From an uncultured Clostridia bacterium (lineage in GTDB: Bacteria; Bacillota; Clostridia; UBA1381), in contig CALXQE010000090.1 in NCBI GenBank assembly GCA_944390495.1, positions 1-54,338 of the forward strand: a DNA stretch of 54,338 nt, given 5' to 3'. Positions 1 through 7,261 of this stretch are shown in pieces. Numbering within the stretch: the stretch's first letter is position 1; the number at the start of each line of letters is the position of its first letter. Under the pieces are notes generated by a model. It did no database searches, had not been told where the DNA came from, and saw nothing but the letters and a program-made list of their open reading frames with translations. A program made the translations under genes and the position numbers.

Positions 1-1
1 G

Positions 2-898
2 GATAACGCAGAGTATGGTCTTGGTATGTTCATTGCTCAGGATACACTAAGAAACACAAATATCGCTAAACTTGAAAAGATTGCTGAAGAAAATGCAGAT
101 GTTAAGCCTGCTGTTGACAAGTTCATCGAAACAAAGAACGATGCAGCTGCTAACAAGGTTGCAACTGACGAATTACTAAAGGCAATCGCTAACATAAACT
201 CACAGGAAGCAAAGGATGTTCTTGCTGATAAAGAATATCTATCAAAGAAGTCATGCTGGATCTTCGGTGGTGACGGTTGGGCATACGACATCGGCTTCGG
301 CGGTGTTGACCACGTTCTTGCTTCAGGTGAAGACGTAAACATTCTTGTATTCGATACAGAAGTTTACTCAAATACAGGCGGTCAGTCATCTAAGTCTACA
401 CCAACAGGTGCTATTGCTCAGTTTGCTGCTGCTGGTAAGGAAGTTAAGAAAAAGGATCTTGCTGCAATCGCAATGAGCTACGGTTATGTATACGTTGCAC
501 AGGTTGCACAGGGTGCTGATCAGAACCAGCTATTAAAGGCTGTTATTGAAGCTGAAAGCTACAACGGTCCTTCTCTAATCATCGCTTACGCTCCATGTAT
601 CAACCACGGTATTAAGGGCGGTATGAGCATTGCTCAAACTGAAGAAAAGAAGGCTGTTCAGGCAGGTTACTGGCACCTATTCAGATTCGACCCAAGACGT
701 ACAATCGAAGGAAAGAATCCATTCCAGCTTGATTCAAAGGCTCCTACAATGGATTACGAAGAATTTATCATGGGTGAAGTTCGTTATAACTCACTTGCTC
801 GTTCAAATCCTGAAAGAGCTAAAGAATTATTCGCAAAAGCTAAGAAGAATGCAGAAGAAAAGTATGCACATCTTGTAAAGCTTGCTGAAGAAAACTAA
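2..898 (+). CDS. nifJ: Pyruvate:ferredoxin (flavodoxin) oxidoreductase, 3' part
   Basis: This is the C-terminal end of the large single-chain PFOR, which decarboxylates pyruvate to acetyl-CoA, CO2 and reduced ferredoxin in the cytoplasm of anaerobes. The frame is already open at base 2, so the gene starts upstream of the window and the first internal Met (base 26) is not the start. About 298 of the family's usual ~1170 residues are visible. They cover the thiamine-diphosphate domain: GGDGWAYDIG followed by SNTGGQSSKSTPTG is the TPP/Mg site, and the Cys of YAPCINHG is the family's ligand for the proximal [4Fe-4S] cluster. Codon use is biased in the way expected for a highly expressed gene (many GCT, AAG and CGT codons). 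A strong terminator follows at once. Identification is very secure. Confidence 0.97.
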   Translation, partial: DNAEYGLGMFIAQDTLRNTNIAKLEKIAEENADVKPAVDKFIETKNDAAANKVATDELLKAIANINSQEAKDVLADKEYLSKKSCWIFGGDGWAYDIGFGGVDHVLASGEDVNILVFDTEVYSNTGGQSSKSTPTGAIAQFAAAGKEVKKKDLAAIAMSYGYVYVAQVAQGADQNQLLKAVIEAESYNGPSLIIAYAPCINHGIKGGMSIAQTEEKKAVQAGYWHLFRFDPRRTIEGKNPFQLDSKAPTMDYEEFIMGEVRYNSLARSNPERAKELFAKAKKNAEEKYAHLVKLAEEN

Positions 899-912
899 TT
901 ATTGTAAATATA

Positions 913-946
913 AATACCGCTGCTACATGGCAGCGGTATTTTTTAT
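913..946 (+). terminator. Intrinsic terminator of nifJ
   Basis: Perfect 11-bp stem AATACCGCTGC / GCAGCGGTATT with a 6-nt loop, followed by a T-run. It begins 14 bases after the nifJ stop. Confidence 0.93.
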
Positions 947-950
947 TGTA

Positions 951-990
951 AAAAAATGACGGCAGACTCTTTTTTTGAGTCTGCCATCAT
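951..990 (-). terminator. Intrinsic terminator of the DUF1015 gene
   Basis: Read on the minus strand, stem ATGATGGCAGACTC / GAGTCTGCCGTCAT (one wobble) is followed by six Ts. It lies about 30 bases past the DUF1015 stop, back to back with the nifJ terminator. Confidence 0.9.
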
Positions 991-1020
991 TATATCATTT
1001 CGGAATACTCCGAATTTTTA

Positions 1021-2340
1021 TTAATCTTCTTTAACATTAATAATTACACCTACTGAAGGTTTAGGGAAAACACTAACTGTCATTTCCGGAAGTCTTTCCC
1101 CTACCGCAGTTATATTTCTAATCTGCTCCACATGTACCGGATTCATCAAAAACATAATGTCAAACTTACCATTGCTTACATCTGTATAACAGTCCTCATA
1201 GCTTCTTGTCGGCTCAACATATTCTTCATAATCCTCTTCTTTAATCCTAAACACATCTTCTATTATAAGCTTATTTAAAGCTACAATATCAAGCCTGCAA
1301 TATTCCTTTGACATTTCAGGATATACTTCTTTTTTAATGTAGTCATTATCAGTTAGAACCATTCTATAAAAATAATCACCACCGCAATAAGCTGCAATTC
1401 TTGTTTCAGACTTTACTGTGGAAATTTGTCTTAACATTGTTTTTACAAGTGTTTCATCATTTGCATCCACAATTATTTTTTCTACTTTAAAATGATCCTG
1501 TGCACCGGCTATAAAATGAGCTTCACTGAAATTCCTTGGAGTTTTTAACTTTCTATGCACCGGCAATGCAACAAGTCCGTCAGAACGTGAATTTGACAGA
1601 GCCATCATCATATAGTTATATGGTTCTTTGCCTGTATGATTAGGGTTATTTGCTTTCATATAATTTCTGTATTTTAAGCAAGTTTCATATCTTGTTTGAC
1701 CATCAGTTATATAAAGTGAAATATCTTTAAAGTGCTCTACTATAAAATCTATTGTAGGCTTATAAGTAATTTTCCAAAGTCGCTGCTGAACACTTTCATC
1801 TGCCGAAAATTCAATATCAGGTTCTTCTTCACGAAGCTCATTCATCAAATTAAATAGATCCTTTTCCTTTTCAACATATAAACAGCTTATCATACTCATA
1901 TCTGCATTTGTAGCTGCAAGAAGTTCATATCTATCCCCTAACGATACCTCGTGTGGCTTTTCGCAAGGCATAATTGCACCTTTTCCTATATCTTCCAATT
2001 CCACTAACGTAACAAAACTTGTATTTGAATATAACGTACCTGACATATCTATTGTCTGCTCATACATATATATAACAGGTTCTTCATCACGAATAAGAAT
2101 CCCTTCTTCAATCCATTTATCAAGAAGATCTTTCGCACGCGTAAATGTATTATTTGATTCATTATCATCTAAAAATTTTTTTCCGGAAAAAAGTCTAACT
2201 GAATTATAATCACTTTTTTCATACAAAGCATCTCTTGCCTCTTCTGATAGATTATAATATGGAGGCGAAACGACAGAACCCAAGCTGCCTATTTTGTCTG
2301 TATTATATCTGTAACCTCTAAAGGGTTTTATATTTGCCAT
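1021..2340 (-). CDS. DUF1015 family protein
   Basis: Predicted soluble protein of 439 residues matching the DUF1015 family, recognised by its opening (ANIKPFRGYRYN, then VVSPPYYNLSEEAR), the central ISLYITDGQTRYET and the Y-N-Y-M-M-M-A-L-S segment. The biochemical role is not established to my knowledge. In other Clostridia the family is often next to serine-biosynthesis genes, but no serA or serC is seen here, so context gives no help. I chose the Met at 2340 because GGAG lies 10 bases upstream of it. The longer frame reaching 2385 adds a leader (MYTCMIIYEEW) with no ribosome binding site that overlaps the promoter region. It is monocistronic, with its own promoter and terminator. Confidence 0.88.
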   Translation of the reverse strand: MANIKPFRGYRYNTDKIGSLGSVVSPPYYNLSEEARDALYEKSDYNSVRLFSGKKFLDDNESNNTFTRAKDLLDKWIEEGILIRDEEPVIYMYEQTIDMSGTLYSNTSFVTLVELEDIGKGAIMPCEKPHEVSLGDRYELLAATNADMSMISCLYVEKEKDLFNLMNELREEEPDIEFSADESVQQRLWKITYKPTIDFIVEHFKDISLYITDGQTRYETCLKYRNYMKANNPNHTGKEPYNYMMMALSNSRSDGLVALPVHRKLKTPRNFSEAHFIAGAQDHFKVEKIIVDANDETLVKTMLRQISTVKSETRIAAYCGGDYFYRMVLTDNDYIKKEVYPEMSKEYCRLDIVALNKLIIEDVFRIKEEDYEEYVEPTRSYEDCYTDVSNGKFDIMFLMNPVHVEQIRNITAVGERLPEMTVSVFPKPSVGVIINVKED

Positions 2341-2390
2341 AACAACCATTCTCCATTCTTCATAAATTATCATACATGTATACACTATAT

Positions 2391-2419
2391 ATACTATAAC
2401 ACTATTTTGATTTCGTCAA
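2391..2419 (-). promoter_or_regulatory. Sigma-A-type promoter of the DUF1015 gene
   Basis: TTGACG-17 bp-TAGTAT on the minus strand, about 50 bases upstream of the chosen start at 2340. Confidence 0.6.
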
Positions 2420-2542
2420 TATTCTCTTATGTTAAATTTTCTTTACAACGTATTTTTTTGTAAAATTCAACATCTTTTTTCAGTGTTTTTTATTATTTTT
2501 TGAAAATACTAATATTGATAATAAATCAAAGGAGGTTTTAAT

Positions 2543-2722
2543 ATGAGTAACGTTTCAGGATTTATGAAAGGTATGGCAACGGGACTTGTTGTTGGAGCTG
2601 CTGTAACTATGATTGCCGACCCTATGACTGACAGAGAACGTCATAAGATAGCTAAGAAAACAGAGGGTATATTTAAAAATATCGGTTCTGTAATTGATAC
2701 TACTTTAGGAATGATAAAATAG
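2543..2722 (+). CDS. Small YtxH-like membrane-associated protein (59 aa)
   Basis: A complete short gene between two larger ones. It has a near-perfect ribosome binding site (AAAGGAGG at 2528-2536), an ATG 7 bases later and a terminator 9 bases past the stop. The product begins MSNVSGFMKGMATGLVVGAAVTM, a glycine-rich hydrophobic stretch. A basic/acidic middle (DPMTDRERHKIAKK) and an amphipathic end (IFKNIGSVIDTTLGMIK) follow. This resembles the short YtxH-like proteins of Bacillota (one glycine-zipper-type helix plus a charged tail), whose function is unclear. Ribosome site, reading frame and terminator together make it very likely real. Confidence 0.8.
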   Translation: MSNVSGFMKGMATGLVVGAAVTMIADPMTDRERHKIAKKTEGIFKNIGSVIDTTLGMIK

Positions 2723-2730
2723 CACAAGCA

Positions 2731-2768
2731 AAAACGAGTGTTCAAATAAATGAACACTCGTTTTATTT
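2731..2768 (+). terminator. Intrinsic terminator of the 59-aa gene
   Basis: Perfect 14-bp stem AAAACGAGTGTTCA / TGAACACTCGTTTT with a 6-nt loop and a T-run. Confidence 0.9.
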
Positions 2769-2894
2769 AGTACCCTTTTATCCTGTCTTTCAACAATTAC
2801 ATTATACATCATTATTCTGCATAAATCAACATAATTACAGCATGTAAATAAAATGTAAGCATTTAAGATATTTAGTGTAAAATTTGTAAAATAA

Positions 2895-3281
2895 TTATGC
2901 TGAAATTTTCCATAATCCATGAATATTACAATATGCAAAAACAGTTACCGGTACTTTTTCAGGTACTTGAAACATAGCAATAGGGTCATCACCTTTTTTT
3001 AATGTCACTCTTTGTTCAAAATACTTGCTTTTAACTTCAACCCAAACTATATTATGTTCTTTGCTCATAGGATGCAGTACACGACCGACACACACTGTTA
3101 AATTATCGCCTTCCCTTTTTACAACAGGAATGTGTTTATCTTCCAAACCATGACCTTCATTTGCCTTTATAAGCTCTACATATTCACCGCAACATAAAAG
3201 TTCATCACAGCAATGAGGCGTAATAACTTCAAATATAGCCTCACATTTGGAACATTTATAAAATTTTGGTTCATAAAGCAT
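2895..3281 (-). CDS. dfx: Desulfoferrodoxin (superoxide reductase)
   Basis: Reduces superoxide to hydrogen peroxide without making oxygen, a typical defence of anaerobes, in the cytoplasm. The product has 128 residues in two domains. The N-terminal desulforedoxin-type rubredoxin knuckle has FYKCSKC then LLCCGEYV (four Cys for Fe centre I). The superoxide-reductase domain has EDKHIPVV, VGRVLHPMSKEHNIVWVEV and the signature YCNIHGLW, which supply the four His and one Cys of the Fe(His)4Cys catalytic centre. I chose the start at 3281 (AGAGG 9 bases upstream). The extension to 3308 has no ribosome site. It lies on the same strand, 56 bases after the three-gene cluster, but a separate promoter candidate is present. 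Confidence 0.95.
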   Translation of the reverse strand: MLYEPKFYKCSKCEAIFEVITPHCCDELLCCGEYVELIKANEGHGLEDKHIPVVKREGDNLTVCVGRVLHPMSKEHNIVWVEVKSKYFEQRVTLKKGDDPIAMFQVPEKVPVTVFAYCNIHGLWKISA

Positions 3282-3334
3282 ATAATCAATCCTCTTCTCT
3301 TTTTGCATTAGTATTATCTAAGTACAGGAAATTT

Positions 3335-3363
3335 ATACTATATCCATTCAGAAATAAATACAA
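3335..3363 (-). promoter_or_regulatory. Candidate promoter of desulfoferrodoxin
   Basis: TTGTAT-17 bp-TAGTAT on the minus strand, overlapping the 3' end of the preceding gene. It could uncouple the stress gene from the sporulation-type promoter upstream. Confidence 0.4.
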
Positions 3364-3607
3364 AACCAATGGTAAGCAAAAGAAGTTTATCATCACAGTC
3401 GTCTAAAAGCAGTACCAATACAACTATAAGCAATATAATATCATCTGTTTCAATTTTATCGAATAAACCATTTAAAATACCGTCTTTTTTATCTTCTTCT
3501 TTATGTTCTTCACAATGGGGTGTCGGAGTGGCAGTTGGTTTTGGCTTATAATCTGGTTTTCTTTTAACCGGTATTGGCATATCATTATAACTATATGTTC
3601 TGTACAT
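3338..3607 (-). CDS. Unknown small protein with acidic/hydrophobic tail (89 aa)
   Basis: I do not recognise a named family. The N-terminal half is hydrophilic and proline/lysine-rich (KRKPDYKPKPTATPTPH). A charged linker (EEHKEEDKKDG) follows. The C-terminal third is a hydrophobic block punctuated by aspartates (DDIILLIVVLVLLLDDCDDKLLLLTIG, broken here only for description), suggesting a membrane-dipping hairpin or self-assembling segment. The ribosome site GGAGGTGG lies 5 bases upstream of the ATG. It is the last of three closely spaced minus-strand genes behind a sporulation-type promoter (22-bp gap to the previous gene). A sporulation or spore-surface role is my inference only. Confidence 0.72.
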   Translation of the reverse strand: MYRTYSYNDMPIPVKRKPDYKPKPTATPTPHCEEHKEEDKKDGILNGLFDKIETDDIILLIVVLVLLLDDCDDKLLLLTIGFVFISEWI

Positions 3608-3629
3608 ATTACCACCTCCGACTCAAAAT

Positions 3630-3932
3630 TTATTTTTTAAGCATTTTTACCACGTTAGCAATCCCAAGCAGTCTTACTGCCGAATCAATAGAACGCTGTC
3701 TTTCACTTCTCATATATGGTTTTAACGACATTAAAAGATTTGTTCTTGGATCATTTCTGTTATTAGTTAAATGTTCCATAATACCCTTCAGCTGCATAAT
3801 TTCAGAAATACTATCCGTATTGACAGCAGGCATTGATGAATTACCTCCTGAAAGAGAATCCATAACTGTTTTAATTTTATCTTCTGCATCGTCACCTAAT
3901 ATATTTTTTAACGCATCCATTGTATCTGCCAT
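3630..3932 (-). CDS. Unknown small helical protein (100 aa)
   Basis: Predicted soluble and mostly helical. It has MADTMDALKNILGDDAEDKI at the start, a Gly/Ser/Asn linker, then LKGIMEHLTNNRNDPRTNLL followed by LKPYMRSERQRSIDSAVRLL. The second half looks like a conserved clostridial hypothetical family, but I cannot name it. The start at 3932 has AGAGGTGG 5 bases upstream. A GTG nine bases earlier lies within that ribosome site and is unlikely. It is the middle gene of the three-gene cluster, 12 bp after the preceding stop. Confidence 0.78.
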   Translation of the reverse strand: MADTMDALKNILGDDAEDKIKTVMDSLSGGNSSMPAVNTDSISEIMQLKGIMEHLTNNRNDPRTNLLMSLKPYMRSERQRSIDSAVRLLGIANVVKMLKK

Positions 3933-3944
3933 TTTGACCACCTC

Positions 3945-4169
3945 TTATAGATTCTTCAAAATCCGCATAAGTTCATCAGTACTTAACCCTGAAATTCTTT
4001 TTTTAACTTCGTTTGAATCAAGATTAGAAAATTCCCTTATTAACTGTTCTTTATTAGCCGAGTTAATATGATTTTTAAGTCTTTTGCCTTCTGATGAATT
4101 AAGGAAAGCATTAATTTCTCTAAGCTGATTCTTATCAAAATCCTTTAATATTTTTTCAAATTTATTCAT
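3945..4169 (-). CDS. Unknown small charged helical protein (74 aa)
   Basis: First gene of the three-gene cluster. The product begins MNKFEKILKDFDKNQLREINAF and is rich in Lys, Asn, Glu and Leu with no hydrophobic segment. It is probably a soluble helical bundle made of three similar motifs: (K)LKDFDKNQL, INSANKEQLIREF and LSTDELMRIL. The start at 4169 is set by GAGAGGG about 8-10 bases upstream. The longer version to 4223 lacks a ribosome site and would run through the promoter. I do not recognise the family. Confidence 0.75.
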   Translation of the reverse strand: MNKFEKILKDFDKNQLREINAFLNSSEGKRLKNHINSANKEQLIREFSNLDSNEVKKRISGLSTDELMRILKNL

Positions 4170-4192
4170 AGCAAATACACCCTCTCTGAAAC

Positions 4193-4221
4193 ATAATATG
4201 TTTTTACACTGTATTATATTC
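4193..4221 (-). promoter_or_regulatory. Sporulation-type (sigma-E or sigma-G like) promoter of the tiny-gene cluster
   Basis: Minus strand GAATATA-14 bp-CATATTAT, 24 bases upstream of the start at 4169. It matches 6/7 of the Bacillus sigma-E -35 (KMATATT) and 6/8 of its -10 (CATACAMT) at the right spacing. Read instead as sigma-G, GAATA fits GHATR and CATATTA fits CATWHTA exactly, with 16-bp spacing. No sigma-A-type pair fits as well. Which sporulation factor uses it cannot be settled by eye. Confidence 0.45.
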
Positions 4222-4240
4222 ACGCAAAGTATAAATGTTT

Positions 4241-4283
4241 ACAAAAAAACACCTATATAAGATATTTCTTACATAGGTGTTTT
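4241..4283 (-). terminator. Intrinsic terminator of the YARHG-domain gene
   Basis: Minus-strand stem AAAACACCTAT / ATAGGTGTTTT, extended inward by further pairs after one mismatch, then a run of Ts, about 10 bases past the stop at 4294. Confidence 0.9.
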
Positions 4284-4293
4284 AAATCAAAAA

Positions 4294-5559
4294 TTAATTT
4301 CTTTCAGCGTTAAGTATGAACTGAACATTTTTAATCTCTATTTCATTTAAATTACTGTCATCATCACTGTAATTATAGTTTGGATTTATTGAATACCACG
4401 ATTTACTGCTAAAATAATCATTATATTCTGCCGTTTGGAACTTGCGTCCGTGTCTTGCATAAATCTCATTTCTTGCCAAAGCAAGGTCATATTTTGACAT
4501 TCCGGCTATATCACTGCTTGTAAGCAGTTTAGTTCCTGAATTTGGCAGTAAATAATCTTTACCATCGTATTTTGTCAAGCTCGTAATTTCATAAACAGTA
4601 TTTCCGTTATATTTTTCTCCGGTAGGCTGTGCAGTAATTGTATATGTCTTATTTTTAACCTGATCTGTTGTACTTCCCTCAGAAACGTTTGCATAGTATT
4701 TTGTATTACCCACAACAAATGTCATAAGTAATTTCCCTGTACCTGTATTGTGTATAACTTCACCACCGGTCGCAAGCTGTGCTGATATATTATTTGATGA
4801 AGCACCGCTGTTTACAATATTCGACGAACTTGATCCTGATGATGTGCCACCTGACGATGTACCACCTGATGACGTACTGCTACCAGATGATGAACTACTT
4901 CCTGATGATGTACCGCCTGAAGATGTGCTGCCACCTGACGAACTTCCGCTTGAAGATCCTCCACGTCCTGACGATGATGTGCCACTGCCGCTTCCTGTAT
5001 TACCTGTCGCTGTCCAATTAGTACCACCGGTAGTGGTTGTTGATTCTGCCTCTCTATATGGCTCTACTGTTGGCTGTACAGTTTCAAGTGCAGTCGGTGC
5101 CGGTGTAATAACCGCTGCCGCTGTATATGGAGTAGCCGTTGGCTGTACACTCGGTGATGGAGTAGTACTTCCATTTATATTTTCAGCAACATAATATATG
5201 CCTATTCCTACTGCCGCAATAGCTAACGCACAAATTGCACTTATAAGAATAATCTTATTTCTCCTCTGCTTCATACGTTTTTCATTTCGACGTCTTTCAA
5301 TTTCGGAAAGCTGCTGCTTTTTCTCCTCCATCATTCTCTTGACCTGAGCACGTCTGCGTCGTTCATTGTCGTCAAATATTTCTTCCGCTTTTGGAGCTTC
5401 TTCATCTTCTACCTCAATATTATCTTGAGTTTCCTCTACTATGTCTATCTTTTTTGTATCTCCCATATCGCTCTGTACAGAATTATCTGTCTTAGCACCG
5501 CAAAATTCACATTCCACTGCTTCATCGGGTATCTGTGCCCCGCATACCTTACATAACAT
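4294..5559 (-). CDS. Zinc-ribbon, single-TM, YARHG-domain protein
   Basis: 421 residues. In order: a zinc ribbon (Cys 3, 6, 17, 20); an acidic stretch; a strongly basic coiled segment (about 65-101, RRRR/KKQQ/RRR clusters); one transmembrane helix (about 103-123); a Pro/Thr spacer; a Ser/Gly/Thr low-complexity stalk (about 188-246); and a C-terminal YARHG domain (about 343-418, with IYARHGRKF at 366-374). The expected topology is zinc ribbon inside and YARHG domain outside, held away from the membrane by the stalk. YARHG domains occur at the ends of surface and peptidase-associated proteins of Bacillota, and the ligand is not known to me. The ribosome site GGAGG is 8 bases upstream. It is transcribed alone. 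Confidence 0.85.
   Translation of the reverse strand: MLCKVCGAQIPDEAVECEFCGAKTDNSVQSDMGDTKKIDIVEETQDNIEVEDEEAPKAEEIFDDNERRRRAQVKRMMEEKKQQLSEIERRRNEKRMKQRRNKIILISAICALAIAAVGIGIYYVAENINGSTTPSPSVQPTATPYTAAAVITPAPTALETVQPTVEPYREAESTTTTGGTNWTATGNTGSGSGTSSSGRGGSSSGSSSGGSTSSGGTSSGSSSSSGSSTSSGGTSSGGTSSGSSSSNIVNSGASSNNISAQLATGGEVIHNTGTGKLLMTFVVGNTKYYANVSEGSTTDQVKNKTYTITAQPTGEKYNGNTVYEITSLTKYDGKDYLLPNSGTKLLTSSDIAGMSKYDLALARNEIYARHGRKFQTAEYNDYFSSKSWYSINPNYNYSDDDSNLNEIEIKNVQFILNAERN
4822..4998 (-). repeat. Low-complexity Ser/Gly/Thr repeat inside the YARHG protein
   Basis: Degenerate tandem units coding SSGGTSSG-like peptides. On the plus strand they show as repeats of CCTGATGATGTACCA with slight changes. 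Near-identical codons across units suggest recent expansion by slippage. Confidence 0.8.
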
Positions 5560-5705
5560 TTATTCTATCCTCCAATCCTTACTAGTCCATACCTATACAC
5601 CTGTTATTATATATTGTTCTGCGTTTCATTTCAATATTAGTCTTATTATGTTTTCGTTACAATAGTGCTACACGTTTCATTCTATCATATTATTAACTAA
5701 AATTT

Positions 5706-5736
5706 GTATGTTAATAACAAAATACGGACATACATC
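5706..5736 (+). promoter_or_regulatory. Possible sigma-E-like promoter of sigK
   Basis: GTATGTT-16 bp-CATACATC, about 30 bases upstream of the sigK start. The -10 matches 6/8 and the -35 5/7 of the sigma-E consensus, with slightly long spacing. Sigma-E control of sigK is known in Bacillus. The site itself is weakly supported. Confidence 0.3.
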
Positions 5737-5768
5737 GTGTGCATATTATGTGTAAAGGAGGTTTTTAT

Positions 5769-6458
5769 ATGTTATTTGGCAGTTTTTTATTGGAATGGAT
5801 ACAAACAGTTCTGATACTTACAGGTTATGTTTCAGGTAATGCTTCATTTCCCAAGCCATTAAGTAACGAAGAAGAACAAAAGTTTATAAAAATGTACGCT
5901 GATGGAGATGAAAATGCTAAAAACATACTTATAGAACACAATTTACGTCTTGTCGCACATATAGCAAAAAAATACTCTGATGAAAAAAATCTTGAAGATA
6001 TTATATCCATAGGTACAATAGGTCTTATAAAAGGTATTAACACCTTTAATCCTAAAAAAAATTCAAAACTGTCAACTTATATTTCAAGGTGTATTGAAAA
6101 TGAGGTACTAATGTTTTTACGCTCAACAAAAAAACTTTCAAATGAAGTATCAATAGATGAAAGTATAGGTACTGATAAAGAGGGAAATAATATGACTTTT
6201 TCAGATATATTAACAGGAGATGAAACAGATATATCTGATATTATTTCCGGTAAAATAGAAGCCAACAAACTTTATAATGCCATGAGTAAAGTTTTAAATA
6301 AAAACGAGATAAATATAATATGCTGGCGGTATGGACTGTGTAACCAAAGAAAAAAGACACAAAAAGAAATAGCGGATATTCTTGGTATAAGCAGAAGCTA
6401 TGTAAGCAGAATAGAAAAAAAATGCCTTGAAAGATTGGCAGAAGAAATGAAAGAGTAA
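5769..6458 (+). CDS. sigK: RNA polymerase sporulation sigma factor, pro-sigma-K
   Basis: Late mother-cell sigma factor controlling spore coat and cortex genes. The 229-residue product starts with a hydrophobic pro-sequence (MLFGSFLLEWIQTVLILTGYVSGN). In Bacillus the equivalent is removed by the SpoIVFB membrane protease. Region 2 follows (NLRLVAHIAKKYSD, IGTIGLIKGINTFNP, ISRCIENEVLMFLR), then the SigK-specific IGTDKEGNNMTFSDIL, and region 4 (QKEIADILGISRSYVSRIEKKCLERL). The start at 5769 is set by AAAGGAGG 7 bases upstream. The gene is continuous, with no skin-type insertion or recombinase nearby, so no excision is needed. The pro-sequence distinguishes it from the C. difficile form, which lacks one. 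Confidence 0.95.
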   Translation: MLFGSFLLEWIQTVLILTGYVSGNASFPKPLSNEEEQKFIKMYADGDENAKNILIEHNLRLVAHIAKKYSDEKNLEDIISIGTIGLIKGINTFNPKKNSKLSTYISRCIENEVLMFLRSTKKLSNEVSIDESIGTDKEGNNMTFSDILTGDETDISDIISGKIEANKLYNAMSKVLNKNEINIICWRYGLCNQRKKTQKEIADILGISRSYVSRIEKKCLERLAEEMKE

Positions 6459-6493
6459 ATAACTAATCTTGCCATTATTTTTTGATTTAACGG

Positions 6494-6522
6494 TTGCAAA
6501 CATAGTTAATTTTTGATATAAT
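6494..6522 (+). promoter_or_regulatory. Sigma-A-type promoter of the RpiB-like gene
   Basis: TTGCAA-17 bp-TATAAT, 46 bases upstream of the start. Confidence 0.7.
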
Positions 6523-6568
6523 ATATATGCATACAAATGCAAATATATTAGAAAGAGGTATTATTCCA

Positions 6569-7207
6569 ATGAAAATTGCTTTGATTAACGAAAACAGCCA
6601 AGCTGCAAAGAATGGCGTAATTGTTGAAACTCTAAAAAAAGTTGTTGAACCTTTAGGTCATGAAGTATTTAACTATGGTATGTACTCAGCTGATGATGCA
6701 GAGCAGCTTACATACGTTCAAATCGGTATCCTTGCAGCTATACTTATCAACTCAGGTGCTGCAGACCTTGTTATCACAGGTTGTGGTACAGGCGAAGGAG
6801 CATGCCTTGCTTGTAACGCATTCCCTGGCGTACTTTGCGGTCATGTTGTTGACCCAACAGACGCATACCAGTTTACACAGGTAAACAACGGTAACTGTAT
6901 TGCTATGCCTTTCGCAAAAGGTTGGGGTTGGGGTGCTGAACTTAACCTTCAATATGTATTTGAAAAGCTATTCGTTGAAGAATGGGGCGGCGGTTATCCA
7001 AAAGAAAGAGCTGTTCCTGAACAGAGAAATGCAAAAATCCTTAACGAAGTTAAGAAAGTTACTCACAGAGATCTTCTTGATATTCTTCCTAACCTTGATC
7101 AGGAACTTGTTAAAGGTGCTGTTGCAGGTAAGCAATTCAAAGATTTATTCTTTGCTAACTGCAAATGTGATAAGATTGCTGAATACGTTAAAACAATCGT
7201 TGACTAA
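6569..7207 (+). CDS. RpiB/LacA/LacB-family sugar-phosphate isomerase
   Basis: 212 residues of the ribose-5-phosphate isomerase B / galactose-6-phosphate isomerase fold. MKIALINENSQAAKN replaces the usual start of the family. The core has LVITGCGTGEGACLACNAFPGV, in which the Cys of the GCGTG loop is the expected catalytic base, and a long C-terminal extension with GWGWGAELNLQYVFEKLF. The substrate cannot be assigned. This branch is distinct from housekeeping RpiB, and members of the wider family act on pentose, hexose or tetrose phosphates. The start at 6569 has AGAGG 10 bases upstream. It is monocistronic, with a strong promoter, a strong terminator and codon bias like nifJ, so probably highly expressed. 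Confidence 0.85.
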   Translation: MKIALINENSQAAKNGVIVETLKKVVEPLGHEVFNYGMYSADDAEQLTYVQIGILAAILINSGAADLVITGCGTGEGACLACNAFPGVLCGHVVDPTDAYQFTQVNNGNCIAMPFAKGWGWGAELNLQYVFEKLFVEEWGGGYPKERAVPEQRNAKILNEVKKVTHRDLLDILPNLDQELVKGAVAGKQFKDLFFANCKCDKIAEYVKTIVD

Positions 7208-7216
7208 TACTCACCT

Positions 7217-7250
7217 AAACCGTTTCGCCTTTGTGCGAAACGGTTTTTTT
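7217..7250 (+). terminator. Intrinsic terminator of the RpiB-like gene
   Basis: Perfect 12-bp stem AAACCGTTTCGC / GCGAAACGGTTT with a 6-nt loop and a long T-run. Confidence 0.95.
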
Positions 7251-7261
7251 ATGCAACAACA

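Noticed and set aside
3574..4071. 165-codon plus-strand frame opposite the tiny-gene cluster
   Set aside because: It has no ribosome site, while all three minus-strand frames opposite it have good ones. It is a shadow.
4822..4998. CRISPR-like repetition
   Set aside because: Units are contiguous, short and in frame with a coding region. No spacers, and no cas genes anywhere in the window.
4748..5194. Plus-strand frame rich in Pro/Asp repeats
   Set aside because: It is the antisense of the Ser/Gly repeat of the YARHG protein and has no ribosome site or domain.
5700..6458. Skin-type insertion in sigK
   Set aside because: The coding frame is continuous through regions 2 and 4, and no recombinase gene is nearby.
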